Assembly (NCBI GenBank): GCA_963703335.1
Contig: OY969812.1
Coordinates: 1,674,001-1,738,000 of the forward strand
DNA: 64,000 bases
Origin: VRUE01 sp963703335
GTDB taxonomy: Bacteria; Actinomycetota; Thermoleophilia; Solirubrobacterales; 70-9
Reading direction: 5' to 3'
Shown: one piece after another, positions 8,173 to 15,983 of the stretch
Layout of the letters: the number at the start of each line of letters is the position of its first letter
Numbering within the stretch: position 1 is the first letter of the stretch
The notes under the pieces: model-generated
Database searches by the model: none
What the model saw: only the letters and a program-made list of their open reading frames with translations
What the model was told of the DNA's origin: nothing
Program-made: the position numbers and the translations under genes

Positions 8173-9285
8173 ATGCGGGTACAGCTCGTTGATCCTTCTG
8201 CCTTCACGCCGCCATACGACCGCGCCCTAGCGGCGGCGTTGGCCCGCGGCGGCGCCGCGGTTGAGCTGTTGACCAGCCGCTTCCTCTACGGCCCGGTGCC
8301 CAGTCCGGAGGGCTACCGCGTGCGGGAGTGCTTTTACCGCCGCAGTGCCGACCGCGGCCTCGACGCGCCCGGCCGCCGCGCCTTCAAGGCGGCGGAGCAC
8401 CTCGCCGACATGCGTCGCCTGCGCGGCATGCTCGCCGGCGACGTCGTCCACTACCAGTGGCTGACGATGCCGGAGCTCGACTCCCGCATCCTGCCGCGGC
8501 GCCGGCCGCGGGCGATGACTGCCCACTACGTCCTGCCCCCTGTGCCCACTCGTCGGCAGGTCGCTGTCGCTCGACGCACATTCGGCGCCATGGACGCGGT
8601 CGTCGCCCACTCGGAGCACGGCGCTCGCCGATTGCGCGAGGAGGTCGGCATCGACCCCGGCCGCATCCGCGTGATCCCCCACGGCGCCTTCGACTACCTG
8701 ACCCGGCTGCCGCGGGAGAAGCCGCTGCCCACCGAGCTGGAGGGCGCCGAGGGGCCGGTGATTCTCTTCTTCGGGCTGCTGCGCCCCTACAAGGGAGTCG
8801 ACACGCTGCTCGAAGCTTTCCGCCGCGTCGAGGGCGCCGAGCTGTGGATCGTCGGCAGCCCCCGCATGCCGGTCGAGCCGCTGCAGCGGCTCGCCGATGA
8901 GGCCCCCGGCCGCGTCCGTTTCCTCACCCGCTTCGTCGAGGACGCCGAGATCCCGCCGATCTTCCGCCGAGCCGACCTCGTCGCCCTTCCTTACCGCGAC
9001 GCCGAGCACTCCGGCGTCCTCTACACCGGGCTCGCTTTCGGCAAGCCGCTGGTGCTGAGCACGGTCGGTGGGTTTCCCGAGCTGGCACCGACCGGCGCCG
9101 CGCGGCTCATCGCCCCCGAAGATCCCACGGGCCTAGCGGCTGCCTTGGCCGAGCTGGCGGCCGATTCCGCCGCCAGAGAGCGTCTAGCCGAGGCGGCGCG
9201 AGCGGCCGCAGCGGGCCCCTACTCCTGGGACGCGGTCGCCATGCAGACCCTCTCGCTGTACGAGGAACTCACCGGAAGCAGATAA
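8173..9285 (+). CDS. Glycosyltransferase family 4 (GT-B)
   Basis: About 370 residues from the ATG at 8173 (MRVQLVDPSAFTPPYDRAL). GT-B fold with an acceptor half in the N-terminus and the donor half signature VILFFGLLRPYKGVDTLLEAF (pieces: FFGLLRPYKGVDTL), then ADLVALPYRDAEHSGVLYTGLAFGKPLV and the E-x7-E-like motif, as in retaining family 4 enzymes. It is divergent from the family 2 transferase with about 16 bp between starts, and the following membrane glycosyltransferase begins 7 bp downstream. It probably adds one sugar in assembly of the surface glycan; donor unknown. Confidence 0.88.
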   Translation: MRVQLVDPSAFTPPYDRALAAALARGGAAVELLTSRFLYGPVPSPEGYRVRECFYRRSADRGLDAPGRRAFKAAEHLADMRRLRGMLAGDVVHYQWLTMPELDSRILPRRRPRAMTAHYVLPPVPTRRQVAVARRTFGAMDAVVAHSEHGARRLREEVGIDPGRIRVIPHGAFDYLTRLPREKPLPTELEGAEGPVILFFGLLRPYKGVDTLLEAFRRVEGAELWIVGSPRMPVEPLQRLADEAPGRVRFLTRFVEDAEIPPIFRRADLVALPYRDAEHSGVLYTGLAFGKPLVLSTVGGFPELAPTGAARLIAPEDPTGLAAALAELAADSAARERLAEAARAAAAGPYSWDAVAMQTLSLYEELTGSR

Positions 9286-9292
9286 TCGCCCG

Positions 9293-10423
9293 ATGCTTGC
9301 CGCGCTCTTCTGGATTTCCGCCGCGCTGATCGTCTACACGCACCTGGGCTACCCGCTGGCCCTGCGCGCCCTGGTCGCGCTTCGGCGCTCCCCGGCGGCA
9401 CCGCCGGAACCGCCAACGCAGGACCTGCCGCACGTCTCCCTGATCGTCGCCGCCTACGATGAGGAGGAGGTGATCGCGGCGAAGGTCGCCAACGCCCTAG
9501 CGCTCGACTACCCGCGTGAGCGCCTCGAGTTGATCGTCGCCTCGGACGGTTCGAACGACGCCACGGCTGAGCGGGCTCGGACGGCCGGCGCCGACCTGGT
9601 TCTCGAGCTGCCGCGAGGCGGCAAGCTCGCCGCCCAGAACGCCGCCGCGGACGGTGCCTCGGGTGAGATCCTCGCTTTCTCAGACGCCAACAGCGCCTGG
9701 GGCGCCGACGCCCTGCACCGACTCGTCGCCCCCTTCGCCGAACCCAAGGTCGCCTACGCCTGTGGGCAGGTGCGCTTCCTCGACGCCGATGGCGACAACC
9801 TCGAGGGTGCCTACTGGCGCTACGAGATGGCGGTGCGGGAGATGGAGTCCTCGCTGGCGGGAATCACCGCCGGCAATGGCGCGATCTACGCCGTGCGAGC
9901 CGACGACTACCTGCCGCTTGACCCGTCGGGAAGTCACGACCTCTCCTTCCCCTTCGCTCTCGCCAAGCGCGGCAAGCGTTCACTCTACGTGCCCAGCGCC
10001 CGGGCCGAGGAGAAGATGGTGCCAACGATGGAGGGGGAGTTCGCCCGCAAACGACGGATGATGGTCGGCCTCTGGGACATCGTCGTCGGTGAGCGGATGA
10101 TCTCCCCACGCGGCTACTCACCCCTCTATGCCTTCGAGTTGTTCTCACACCGACTGCTGCGCTACCTCACGCCGTTCCTCCACGTCATCGCCTTCCTCAC
10201 CAACCTCGCCCTACTCGGCAGCGGCGACGTTTATGTCGTCACCTACGGGATCCAAGTCGTTGCGATCGCCGCCGCCCTGCTTGGCGGCAGCTTCCCGGTT
10301 GGGCCGCTGCGCATCGCCCGCTACTACGCACTGACAACTGCTTCGATCGCCGCCGGCCTCTGGGACCGCTTCCGCCGCGGACGTCCCGCTGGGGCCTGGG
10401 AGAAGGCGCCGGGAACCCGGTGA
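9293..10423 (+). CDS. Membrane glycosyltransferase family 2
   Basis: 376 residues: an N-terminal helix (about 2-24), a GT-A catalytic domain with VSLIVAAYDEEEVIAAKV (about 46-63), IVASDGSNDATAE, AFSDANSAW (the DxN/DxD metal site) and an EEKMVPTMEGEFARKRRMMVG region corresponding to the QxxRW-like part, then three C-terminal helices (about 280-365). Similar to processive or polyprenyl-linked transferases such as IcaA/EpsH-like proteins. It belongs to the polysaccharide operon; palindromic element B follows directly after its stop. Confidence 0.87.
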   Translation: MLAALFWISAALIVYTHLGYPLALRALVALRRSPAAPPEPPTQDLPHVSLIVAAYDEEEVIAAKVANALALDYPRERLELIVASDGSNDATAERARTAGADLVLELPRGGKLAAQNAAADGASGEILAFSDANSAWGADALHRLVAPFAEPKVAYACGQVRFLDADGDNLEGAYWRYEMAVREMESSLAGITAGNGAIYAVRADDYLPLDPSGSHDLSFPFALAKRGKRSLYVPSARAEEKMVPTMEGEFARKRRMMVGLWDIVVGERMISPRGYSPLYAFELFSHRLLRYLTPFLHVIAFLTNLALLGSGDVYVVTYGIQVVAIAAALLGGSFPVGPLRIARYYALTTASIAAGLWDRFRRGRPAGAWEKAPGTR

Positions 10424-10520
10424 CGCATCGTGACCGGCGCATATCGGCATCCTCGGTCGCTCGCGTGCAGAAGCACGCCACGCTCCCTGCGTCCTTGATC
10501 TGCTTGGTCACGATGCGTCA
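10421..10520. repeat. Palindromic element B sharing a core with element A
   Basis: 15-bp perfect arms TGACGCATCGTGACC (10421-10435) and 10506-10520, with an apical stem GCGTGC / GCACGC (10463-10478). Core pieces GCATCCTCGGTCGC (10448-10461) and GCTCCCTGCGTCCTTG (10482-10497) match element A at 2489-2653 (the second exactly) while the arms do not. It starts within the stop of the upstream glycosyltransferase and ends 12 bp before the sugar transferase start. Confidence 0.9.
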
Positions 10521-10532
10521 TCGATAGCTGAA

Positions 10533-11096
10533 ATGCCCAGATTTTTGGACATAGTCATTGCTCTACTCGCTCTCGCGGTTCTGTCGCCTGTGCTCTTGCT
10601 CGCAGCCGTCGCGATCAAGTTGGGAAGTCGCGGCCCAGTCTTCTACCGCCAACGCCGCGTTGGCTTGCACGGCGAGGAGTTCGAGATGCTGAAGCTGCGC
10701 ACGATGGTCGAGGGCTCTGACCCGGTGGGCGTAGGGACGATCGTCACCCGCGACGATCCGCGCGTCACCGGTGCCGGCCGCATCCTGCGCCGCACTTCGC
10801 TCGACGAGATTCCCAACCTGCTCAACGTCCTGCGGGGCGAGATGGCGATCGTCGGCCCCCGTCCGACCATCCCCACCCAGGTCGCCGGCTACACCCCCCG
10901 ACAGCACCGCCGCCACGAGGTCCGCCCCGGCATCACCGGTTGGGCCCAGGTCCAGGGCCGCGCTGGCATCCCCTGGGAGGAGCGAATCGAGCTCGACGTC
11001 TACTACGTCGACCACCGCAGCTCCGCCCTCGATGCTCGCATTCTGCTCAGGACGCTCTGGCTGCTGGTCACCGGTCATGGTCTCGCCCCGGACTGA
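10533..11096 (+). CDS. Undecaprenyl-phosphate sugar phosphotransferase (bacterial sugar transferase)
   Basis: 187 residues, the size of short PglC/WcaJ-C-type enzymes. One N-terminal re-entrant/transmembrane helix (5-28), then GSRGPVFYRQRRVGLHGEEF, KLRTMVEGSD, the hallmark LRRTSLDEIPNLLNVLRGEM (about 85-104, quoted at 20 residues) with the catalytic Asp-Glu, and VGPRP followed by VRPGITGWAQVQGR. It transfers a sugar-1-phosphate to undecaprenyl phosphate and therefore likely starts glycan assembly for this cluster. It is followed by a 43-bp palindromic repeat that begins at the base after the stop. Confidence 0.95.
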   Translation: MPRFLDIVIALLALAVLSPVLLLAAVAIKLGSRGPVFYRQRRVGLHGEEFEMLKLRTMVEGSDPVGVGTIVTRDDPRVTGAGRILRRTSLDEIPNLLNVLRGEMAIVGPRPTIPTQVAGYTPRQHRRHEVRPGITGWAQVQGRAGIPWEERIELDVYYVDHRSSALDARILLRTLWLLVTGHGLAPD

Positions 11097-11145
11097 CGGG
11101 TGCAACGCTTTACGTCGTCACGGGAGCCGCAAAGCGTTGCACCCG
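11097..11145. repeat. 43-bp palindromic repeat, copy 1
   Basis: Perfect 15-bp arms CGGGTGCAACGCTTT (11097-11111) and AAAGCGTTGCACCCG (11131-11145) with a 19-nt loop. The inner 43 bp (11100-11142, GTGCAACG...CGTTGCAC) match two further 43-bp copies at 43847 and 43919. It directly follows the sugar transferase stop and may serve as terminator, though no T-run follows. Confidence 0.85.
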
Positions 11146-11175
11146 GCCGAGGGGTTGACGGCATAAGGTTTCGCC

Positions 11176-11724
11176 GTGATCGATCGTCCGCATGTGAGCC
11201 TTCGGGGATTCGAGCCGGGTGACTCTCCCGCCGTTCACCGCTGGTTCAACAACCCCGCGGCGACGGCGTCGCTGATGGAGCAGCGGGACGGGTTCTCGGA
11301 GAGTGAAGCCGAGGCCTGGGTCAGGCGAGCAATGGACGACTCGGGCGAGGATCGCAAGTACGCGATCGTGGTCGAGGGCTACGACGAGCCAGTCGGCTTC
11401 ACCGCGCTCTACGGCCTCTTCCGCCAGACCGCGCCGGAGCTCGGCGCGCTGATCGGCGACGATGTGCGCGGCAAGGGCGTCGGCCGCCGGGCGGAGGCGC
11501 TGACCCTGGCCAAGGCGTTCGACGAGTTTGGCGCCCACCGTGTCTACGGGCGCATCCCCGCCCGCAACGAGGTCGCGAAGAAGACCGTTGCCGGGCTTGG
11601 CTGGAAGCACGAGGGGACGATGCGCGCTCACCTGCGCCGTGAGGGTGCTCCGGCGGATGACTGCGAGGTCTGGGGCGTGCTGCCGGATGAGTTCCGCGCC
11701 GCCGCAGCGGATCTGCTCTCGTGA
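11176..11724 (+). CDS. GNAT family N-acetyltransferase (RimJ/RimL-like)
   Basis: 182 residues covering a complete Acetyltransf_3-type GNAT fold: VSLRGFEPGDSPAVHRWFNN at the start, a strand VGFTALYG, acetyl-CoA pyrophosphate loop LIGDDVRGKGVGRRAEAL (about 93-110) and AHRVYGRIPARNEVAKKTVAGLG, typical of RimL-like enzymes. The stop overlaps the start of the next gene (GTGA), so both are made from one message. The substrate may be an amino-sugar in the neighbouring glycan pathway, but this is inference. Confidence 0.88.
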   Translation: MIDRPHVSLRGFEPGDSPAVHRWFNNPAATASLMEQRDGFSESEAEAWVRRAMDDSGEDRKYAIVVEGYDEPVGFTALYGLFRQTAPELGALIGDDVRGKGVGRRAEALTLAKAFDEFGAHRVYGRIPARNEVAKKTVAGLGWKHEGTMRAHLRREGAPADDCEVWGVLPDEFRAAAADLLS

Positions 11725-12695
11725 GCGCGCAAAGCGCCCGGGCTGAGCTGATCGAGGACCGCGGCGAAGCGACAACCGACGAGGAGTTCTTCCGCTCGCG
11801 CCAGTTCCTCGACGCCGAAAGCGTCACCCACACGCTCCGCATCGAGGCCGGTGGCGACGAGCTACTGGCCCCCCTGATCGTGCGCGAGATCAGCGGCGGC
11901 CCCGAGCGTGACGCGACCTCCCCTTACGGCTACCCGGGAATTTTCCGCGCATCCGACATTGACCACACCAGGACGGGGTCAATGTCGGATGCGCTAATCG
12001 ACCCCGGCTCGATCGACTTCTCCGCTACCGGCCTGGTCACGGTCTTCCTCCGCCATGGTCTCGCCGAGCCGCCCCTTCGCGGCGCCAGCGAGCGCAACGT
12101 CGTCCAGATCGCCGACCCGGCGCTGCCGACGAAGAGCCGTGGCAGCGACCGCAACCAGATCAACAAGAACCTGCGCCGCGGCTACGAGCTCAGCGTCGTC
12201 CCTGGCCCACAGACGAGCGCCGACGAACGGGCCGGCTTTCTCGCCGCCTACGAGCAAACGATGCGACGCACCGGCGCGGCCGCGCGCTACTTCTTCGGCG
12301 CCGCCTACTTCGAGCGCATCCTCGAGTTTCCGCAAGCCTGGTTGGCGATCGCCCGCGCGCCGGACGGGACCGCTGCAGCCGCCTCGATCGCCGCGGTCAG
12401 CGATGGCTACCTGCACTACTACCTCAGTGGCAGCGCCGACTCCCACCTGCGCGATTCGCCGATGAAGAACGTGGTCGCGCGCCTGATCGAGCTCGCCTCC
12501 GAGTTGCAGCTGCCACTCAACCTCGGCGGGGGCATCTCCCGCGGCGACCCGCTCGAGGAGTTCAAGCGAGGCTTCGCCAATCGCGAGCTCCCCTGGTGCA
12601 CCTCGGAGATCGTCGCCGACCCGGTGGCCTACGCGCGGCTCTCGGCCGGCCGCGATGCGGCCGGCTTCTTCCCCGCCTACCGGGCGCCTAGCTAG
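11721..12695 (+). CDS. FemAB/GNAT-like transferase with a palindrome-encoded insert
   Basis: 324 residues. The pattern GSDRNQINKNLRRGYEL (about 137-153), FLAAYEQTMRRTGAAARYFFG, LAIARAPDGTAAAASIAAVS, YLHYYLSGS and LNLGGGISRGDPLEEFKRGF matches the BioF2-like/FemAB family of peptidoglycan or glycolipid amino-acyl/acyl transferases. A perfect 48-bp palindrome (11947-11994) lies in frame near residue 75-92 and encodes RASDIDHTRTGSMSDAL, absent from what the fold would need there. It is translationally coupled to the upstream GNAT and converges with the DUF3105 gene, overlapping by a few bases. Confidence 0.78.
   Translation: MSAQSARAELIEDRGEATTDEEFFRSRQFLDAESVTHTLRIEAGGDELLAPLIVREISGGPERDATSPYGYPGIFRASDIDHTRTGSMSDALIDPGSIDFSATGLVTVFLRHGLAEPPLRGASERNVVQIADPALPTKSRGSDRNQINKNLRRGYELSVVPGPQTSADERAGFLAAYEQTMRRTGAAARYFFGAAYFERILEFPQAWLAIARAPDGTAAAASIAAVSDGYLHYYLSGSADSHLRDSPMKNVVARLIELASELQLPLNLGGGISRGDPLEEFKRGFANRELPWCTSEIVADPVAYARLSAGRDAAGFFPAYRAPS
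11947..11994. repeat. Palindromic element F inside the FemAB-like gene
   Basis: Perfect 18-bp arms GCGCATCCGACATTGACC (11947-11964) and 11977-11994 with a 12-nt loop; 48 bp in total, exactly 16 codons, so the frame is kept. The first 20 bp (left arm plus AC) are identical to the palindrome at 40928-40947. Confidence 0.92.
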
Positions 12696-13477
12696 TTGAC
12701 GGTCGGTTCGACCGGCGTCGGCGCGGTCGGGTTGAACGTGTTGACCGGCTCGCCGCCGTAGCGGCCCCAGGTCGCTTTGCCGAAGTCGCGGATCGCGTCA
12801 AGCGTGATCGAGCCCTTGTATTCGTTGCAGCCGATGAGGTTGGTCCAGGTCGTGGCCGCGACTTTGTAGGGCATGTTTTCGTTCGGGAAGATCACCGTTC
12901 CGCCCCACATCGTCTCGTAGAGGCCGAGCAGTTCCAGCTGATCGCTTTCCGGCAGGTCGGGCGCGTACTGGATCTCCATCCGCCCGTGCTCGAGCGTGTG
13001 CACGAAGTCGATTTCCCTCGGCATTTCGCTGTAAGCGCCGTCTGCCTGCTGGTAAGGCGGTTCGACGTGGTTGCCCGAAGTAGGCGGATTGGTTTTGTAT
13101 TCCGGTGTCGGCGCCGTGACCGGCAAGTGGTTCTTCCCCTCGTTCTTGAGGTGGAGGCGCAGGTCGCAGTCAGCCTTTTTCGCCGCCTCCTTGAGGTTCT
13201 TGACCTTGAGCGGCGGCGGCTTCGCTCCGCTGCGTTTGTCTGGCTGGATTCCGTTGGTCGAGCCGGTTGCCTGGTCGATGTGGGCTTCGCCACTGTCGTT
13301 CTTGCTGGAGGCGGAGACGATCACGGTGATGATTCCGATCAGCACCGCGAGGCCGACCAGGCCAGCGACGCCATAGCCGATCATCAAGCGACGTTTCTCC
13401 GACCCGGCCTGCTTTTTCTCGCGCTCTTGCCGGGCCTGGCGAAGCCGCTCCCTCTCTTCCTCCCTGCGATTAGCCAT
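12692..13477 (-). CDS. DUF3105 domain membrane protein
   Basis: 261 residues. The N-terminus is very basic (MANRREEERERLRQARQE) and is followed by a transmembrane helix (about 34-54). The extracytoplasmic C-terminal half is a DUF3105 domain: NPPTSGNHVEPPYQQ, EIDFVHTLEHGRMEIQY and AATTWTNLIGCNEYKG with conserved His residues (HxxEHG). The function of DUF3105 is not established; conserved His residues hint at metal binding. It lies downstream of the MTHFR gene on the same strand with a 19-bp gap. Confidence 0.85.
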   Translation of the reverse strand: MANRREEERERLRQARQEREKKQAGSEKRRLMIGYGVAGLVGLAVLIGIITVIVSASSKNDSGEAHIDQATGSTNGIQPDKRSGAKPPPLKVKNLKEAAKKADCDLRLHLKNEGKNHLPVTAPTPEYKTNPPTSGNHVEPPYQQADGAYSEMPREIDFVHTLEHGRMEIQYAPDLPESDQLELLGLYETMWGGTVIFPNENMPYKVAATTWTNLIGCNEYKGSITLDAIRDFGKATWGRYGGEPVNTFNPTAPTPVEPTVN

Positions 13478-13496
13478 CAGCCGTCGGTCAGTTTAC

Positions 13497-14414
13497 TCAG
13501 AGCGACCTAGCCAGGTCGCCGCTGTCTGTGCGCCGCCGCTCCCAGGGCCGCGCCGCTCGCAACGCACCCAACACCGCACGCGTCGCCGGCGCCCGGTTGA
13601 GCGCGTAGAAATGGATGCCCGGCGCGCCCGCCAGCAGAAGCTCAGAGCACTGCTGGGCGGCGTAGGCGATGCCGAGCTCGAACTCCGCTCCTTCGTCGCC
13701 GCCCGCAGCCGCAAAGGCTGCCTCTAGTCTCGGTGGGATCGCGGCATCACAGAGCTCGCAGATGCGCTTTGTCTGAGCGAAGCTGGCCACCGGGATCACG
13801 CCGGCCAGGATCGGCACGTCGATCCCGGCCGCCCGTGCCGCGGCGACGAAGTCGAAGTAGACCTGGTTGTCGAAGAAGAGCTGGGTGATCAGGAACGACG
13901 CCCCTGACTCGACCTTGGTCTTCAAGTAGGCGAGATCCGTCTCTAGGTCGGGCGCCTCCGGATGCACCTCCGGGAAGCAGGCGCCGCCAATGGTGAACCC
14001 CCAGCGCGAGCCGATGAAAGCCGTCAGCTCGGCGGCGCTGCCCAATCCTCCCTCGGGCTGGACGAAGTCCTCTTGCCCTCGCGGCGGATCGCCGCGCAGG
14101 GCAAAGACATTCTCTATCCCGGCCGCCTCGATTTGGTCGAGCGTCTCCGCCAGGCCCTCGGTTGTCTCGCCGACGCAGCTCAGGTGGGCCATCGTCTCGT
14201 AGCCGAGATCGTCCTTCAGCGCGCTCGTGATCTCGACCGTTCCATCGCGGGTCGAGCCGCCAGCGCCGTAGGTCACCGAGACGAAGTCGGGCTCCAGCTC
14301 GCGCAGCGAGCGCGCCGTCGCAAATAGGTCGGCTCGCGACTCCTCGGTCTTCGGCGGGAAGAACTCGACCGAGAAAGTCGGCTCTTTGGCAGCGATGATC
14401 TCGTCTATACGCAC
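13497..14414 (-). CDS. metF: 5,10-methylenetetrahydrofolate reductase
   Basis: About 305 residues, standard length for bacterial MetF. The start is GTG 14414 (VRIDEIIAAKEPTFSVEFFP), before which the frame lacks similarity. Motifs: FSVEFFPPKTEE with the catalytic Glu, VSVTYGAGGSTRDGT (FAD/folate binding), FALRGDPPRGQEDF, and FLITQLFFDNQVYFDF. It reduces methylene-THF to methyl-THF for methionine synthesis. Only the downstream DUF3105 gene is codirectional and close. Confidence 0.95.
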   Translation of the reverse strand: MRIDEIIAAKEPTFSVEFFPPKTEESRADLFATARSLRELEPDFVSVTYGAGGSTRDGTVEITSALKDDLGYETMAHLSCVGETTEGLAETLDQIEAAGIENVFALRGDPPRGQEDFVQPEGGLGSAAELTAFIGSRWGFTIGGACFPEVHPEAPDLETDLAYLKTKVESGASFLITQLFFDNQVYFDFVAAARAAGIDVPILAGVIPVASFAQTKRICELCDAAIPPRLEAAFAAAGGDEGAEFELGIAYAAQQCSELLLAGAPGIHFYALNRAPATRAVLGALRAARPWERRRTDSGDLARSL

Positions 14415-14439
14415 CTGGGGGAGGGTAGCCGCCCCCGAC

Positions 14440-14767
14440 TTACGCGGATGCGCCGCGGTCCACTCGCTCCTGAAAATACGCCTGGATGTCCTCGAGGCGC
14501 TTGCCCTTGGTCTCCGGGACGAACTTCCAGCAGAAGGCGAGCGTGAGCAGGCCAATCGCGCCGTAGAACCAGAAGGCGAGATGTCATCCGGTGACGCCGA
14601 TGAAGAGCGCGTCCGCCGCGGCAAGGATCGAGCCAGCCGAGGAGTCGACGCCGGTGAATTCGACGATCGTCGGTGCGTAGTAGATGGCCGTGTTGATGCC
14701 GGTCACCTGCCGCAGGACCGCCAGCCCGACACCGACCACGAGCGCTGCTTTCACCAGAGGTTGCGGC
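14440..14767 (-). pseudogene. Remnant of an MFS sugar porter (XylE/GalP-like)
   Basis: Reading the minus strand in one frame gives LRQVTGINTAIYYAPTIVEF (residues of helix 7 of sugar porters), then an in-frame TGA near 14583, then HLAFWFYGAIGLLTLAFCWK and FVPETKGKRLEDIQAYFQ (the end of helix 12 and the PETKG signature). The intervening roughly 150-200 residues and the whole N-terminal half are missing, so the gene is the product of at least two deletions. It is not expected to make a transporter. It lies just upstream of metF. Confidence 0.85.
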
Positions 14768-15230
14768 GTGCCCGCCTCCGTGACGCGTCAAGGCCGTCGC
14801 TCATCCCAGAGGGAACGTATTCGCCCTCTCAGACGCAGGCAATTATCGGAGTTTGCGGGAACGTATTCGTTGCCCCTCTAGCGCCGCCCCAGAGTGCGCG
14901 CTAAGTTGATTTTGCGACTGGAAGAGACGGGGTCCGCGGAAGCCCACCGGACACCGCCTCGAAGGTGGCGCGACGAGCTTCAGTGTGCGAAGGCTACGCA
15001 CGCGGCAGGCAACCGAGCGCCACCGCCGGTCGCGTTTTGCGTTCTAGGCCGGGTCGCGTCCGATGCCCCGCTTAGCTTGCGGTCCCAGGCCGTCGAGCAC
15101 CTGCCCTCGATCGCCGCGCGTGCCGGGGCGCACCACCCGGGAGCTGGGCGTCGCCGCGAGACCCGGATGGCCGCCGCGACTAGCCCGCCCGCTCCCACCC
15201 TCAAAGGGGTCTGTGGGAGGATGGCCCTCG
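14768..15230. other. Intergenic region with short direct repeats, no gene seen
   Basis: About 460 bp with no supported gene. GGGAACGTATTCG occurs twice (14811-14823 and 14857-14869), the first inside a small hairpin AGAGGG...CCCTCT (14808-14829). A further hairpin CTCCCAC / GTGGGAG (15192-15219) lies just before the crotonase start. Open frames here show no recognisable protein; much may be debris from the sugar-porter deletion. Confidence 0.6.
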
Positions 15231-15983
15231 ATGAGCGGGGAGCTTCGCTACGAGCGGGTTGGCGCCGCCGCCGTACTGACGATCGACCGGCCCGAGCGGC
15301 GCAACGCGATCGACGCCGCGGCCGCCGAGGCTTTCCGCCAGGGCTTGAAGGATTTCGAGGCCGACGACGACGCCCGCGTCCTCGTCCTCACCGGCGCCGG
15401 CGGCGTCGCCTTCTGCGCCGGCGCAGACCTGAAAGCGATGAACCTCGACGTCAGCCATTCCGATGGGCCGATGGGCCCGACCCGATTGACGCCTTCCAAG
15501 CCGGCGATCGCCGCCGTCGACGGCTGGTGCCTGGCTGGCGGCGTTGAGCTGGCGCTCTGGTGCGATATGCGCATCGCCACGTCGCATTCGACCTTCGGCC
15601 TCTTTGAGCGTCGCTGGGGCGTTCCCCTGCTCGATGGCGGGACCCAGCGCCTGCCCCGCGTCGTCGGCATGGGCCGAGCCCTGGAGCTGATCCTCACCGG
15701 CCGCCCGGTAGAGGCTGAGGAGGCTCACCGGATCGGCCTCGTCAACGAGGTCGTCGAGCCAGGCAGGCACCTCGAGCGGGCCCTGGAGCTGGCCGAGCGC
15801 ATCGCCTCTTTCCCGCAGGAGACGATGCTGGCTGATCGCCGCGCCGCAATAGAGGGCTTCGGCCTTCCTCTTGCTGAGGGCCTCGACTTGGAGAAGCGCC
15901 TCGGCAACGAGGTCCTCGAGGTAGCAGTCCGCGGCGCAGCCCGCTTCGCTTCAGGCGAGGGACGCCACGGCGAGGGCGTCTAG
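15231..15983 (+). CDS. Enoyl-CoA hydratase/isomerase (crotonase) family
   Basis: 250 residues from ATG 15231 (MSGELRYERV); upstream in-frame codons have no family similarity. Crotonase landmarks: AAVLTIDRPERRNAID (about 10-25), LTGAGGVAFCAGADLKAM (oxyanion hole, about 57-74), IAAVDGWCLAGGVELALWCD (second oxyanion strand) with the Glu of GGVELA, and LTGRPVEAEEAHRIGLVNEV. It hydrates or isomerises acyl-CoA; substrate unknown. It overlaps the end of the convergent TetR gene. Confidence 0.92.
   Translation: MSGELRYERVGAAAVLTIDRPERRNAIDAAAAEAFRQGLKDFEADDDARVLVLTGAGGVAFCAGADLKAMNLDVSHSDGPMGPTRLTPSKPAIAAVDGWCLAGGVELALWCDMRIATSHSTFGLFERRWGVPLLDGGTQRLPRVVGMGRALELILTGRPVEAEEAHRIGLVNEVVEPGRHLERALELAERIASFPQETMLADRRAAIEGFGLPLAEGLDLEKRLGNEVLEVAVRGAARFASGEGRHGEGV

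Noticed and set aside
14405..14791. A 128-codon minus-strand frame across the sugar-porter remnant
   Set aside because: It is in a different frame from the recognisable transporter residues and low complexity.
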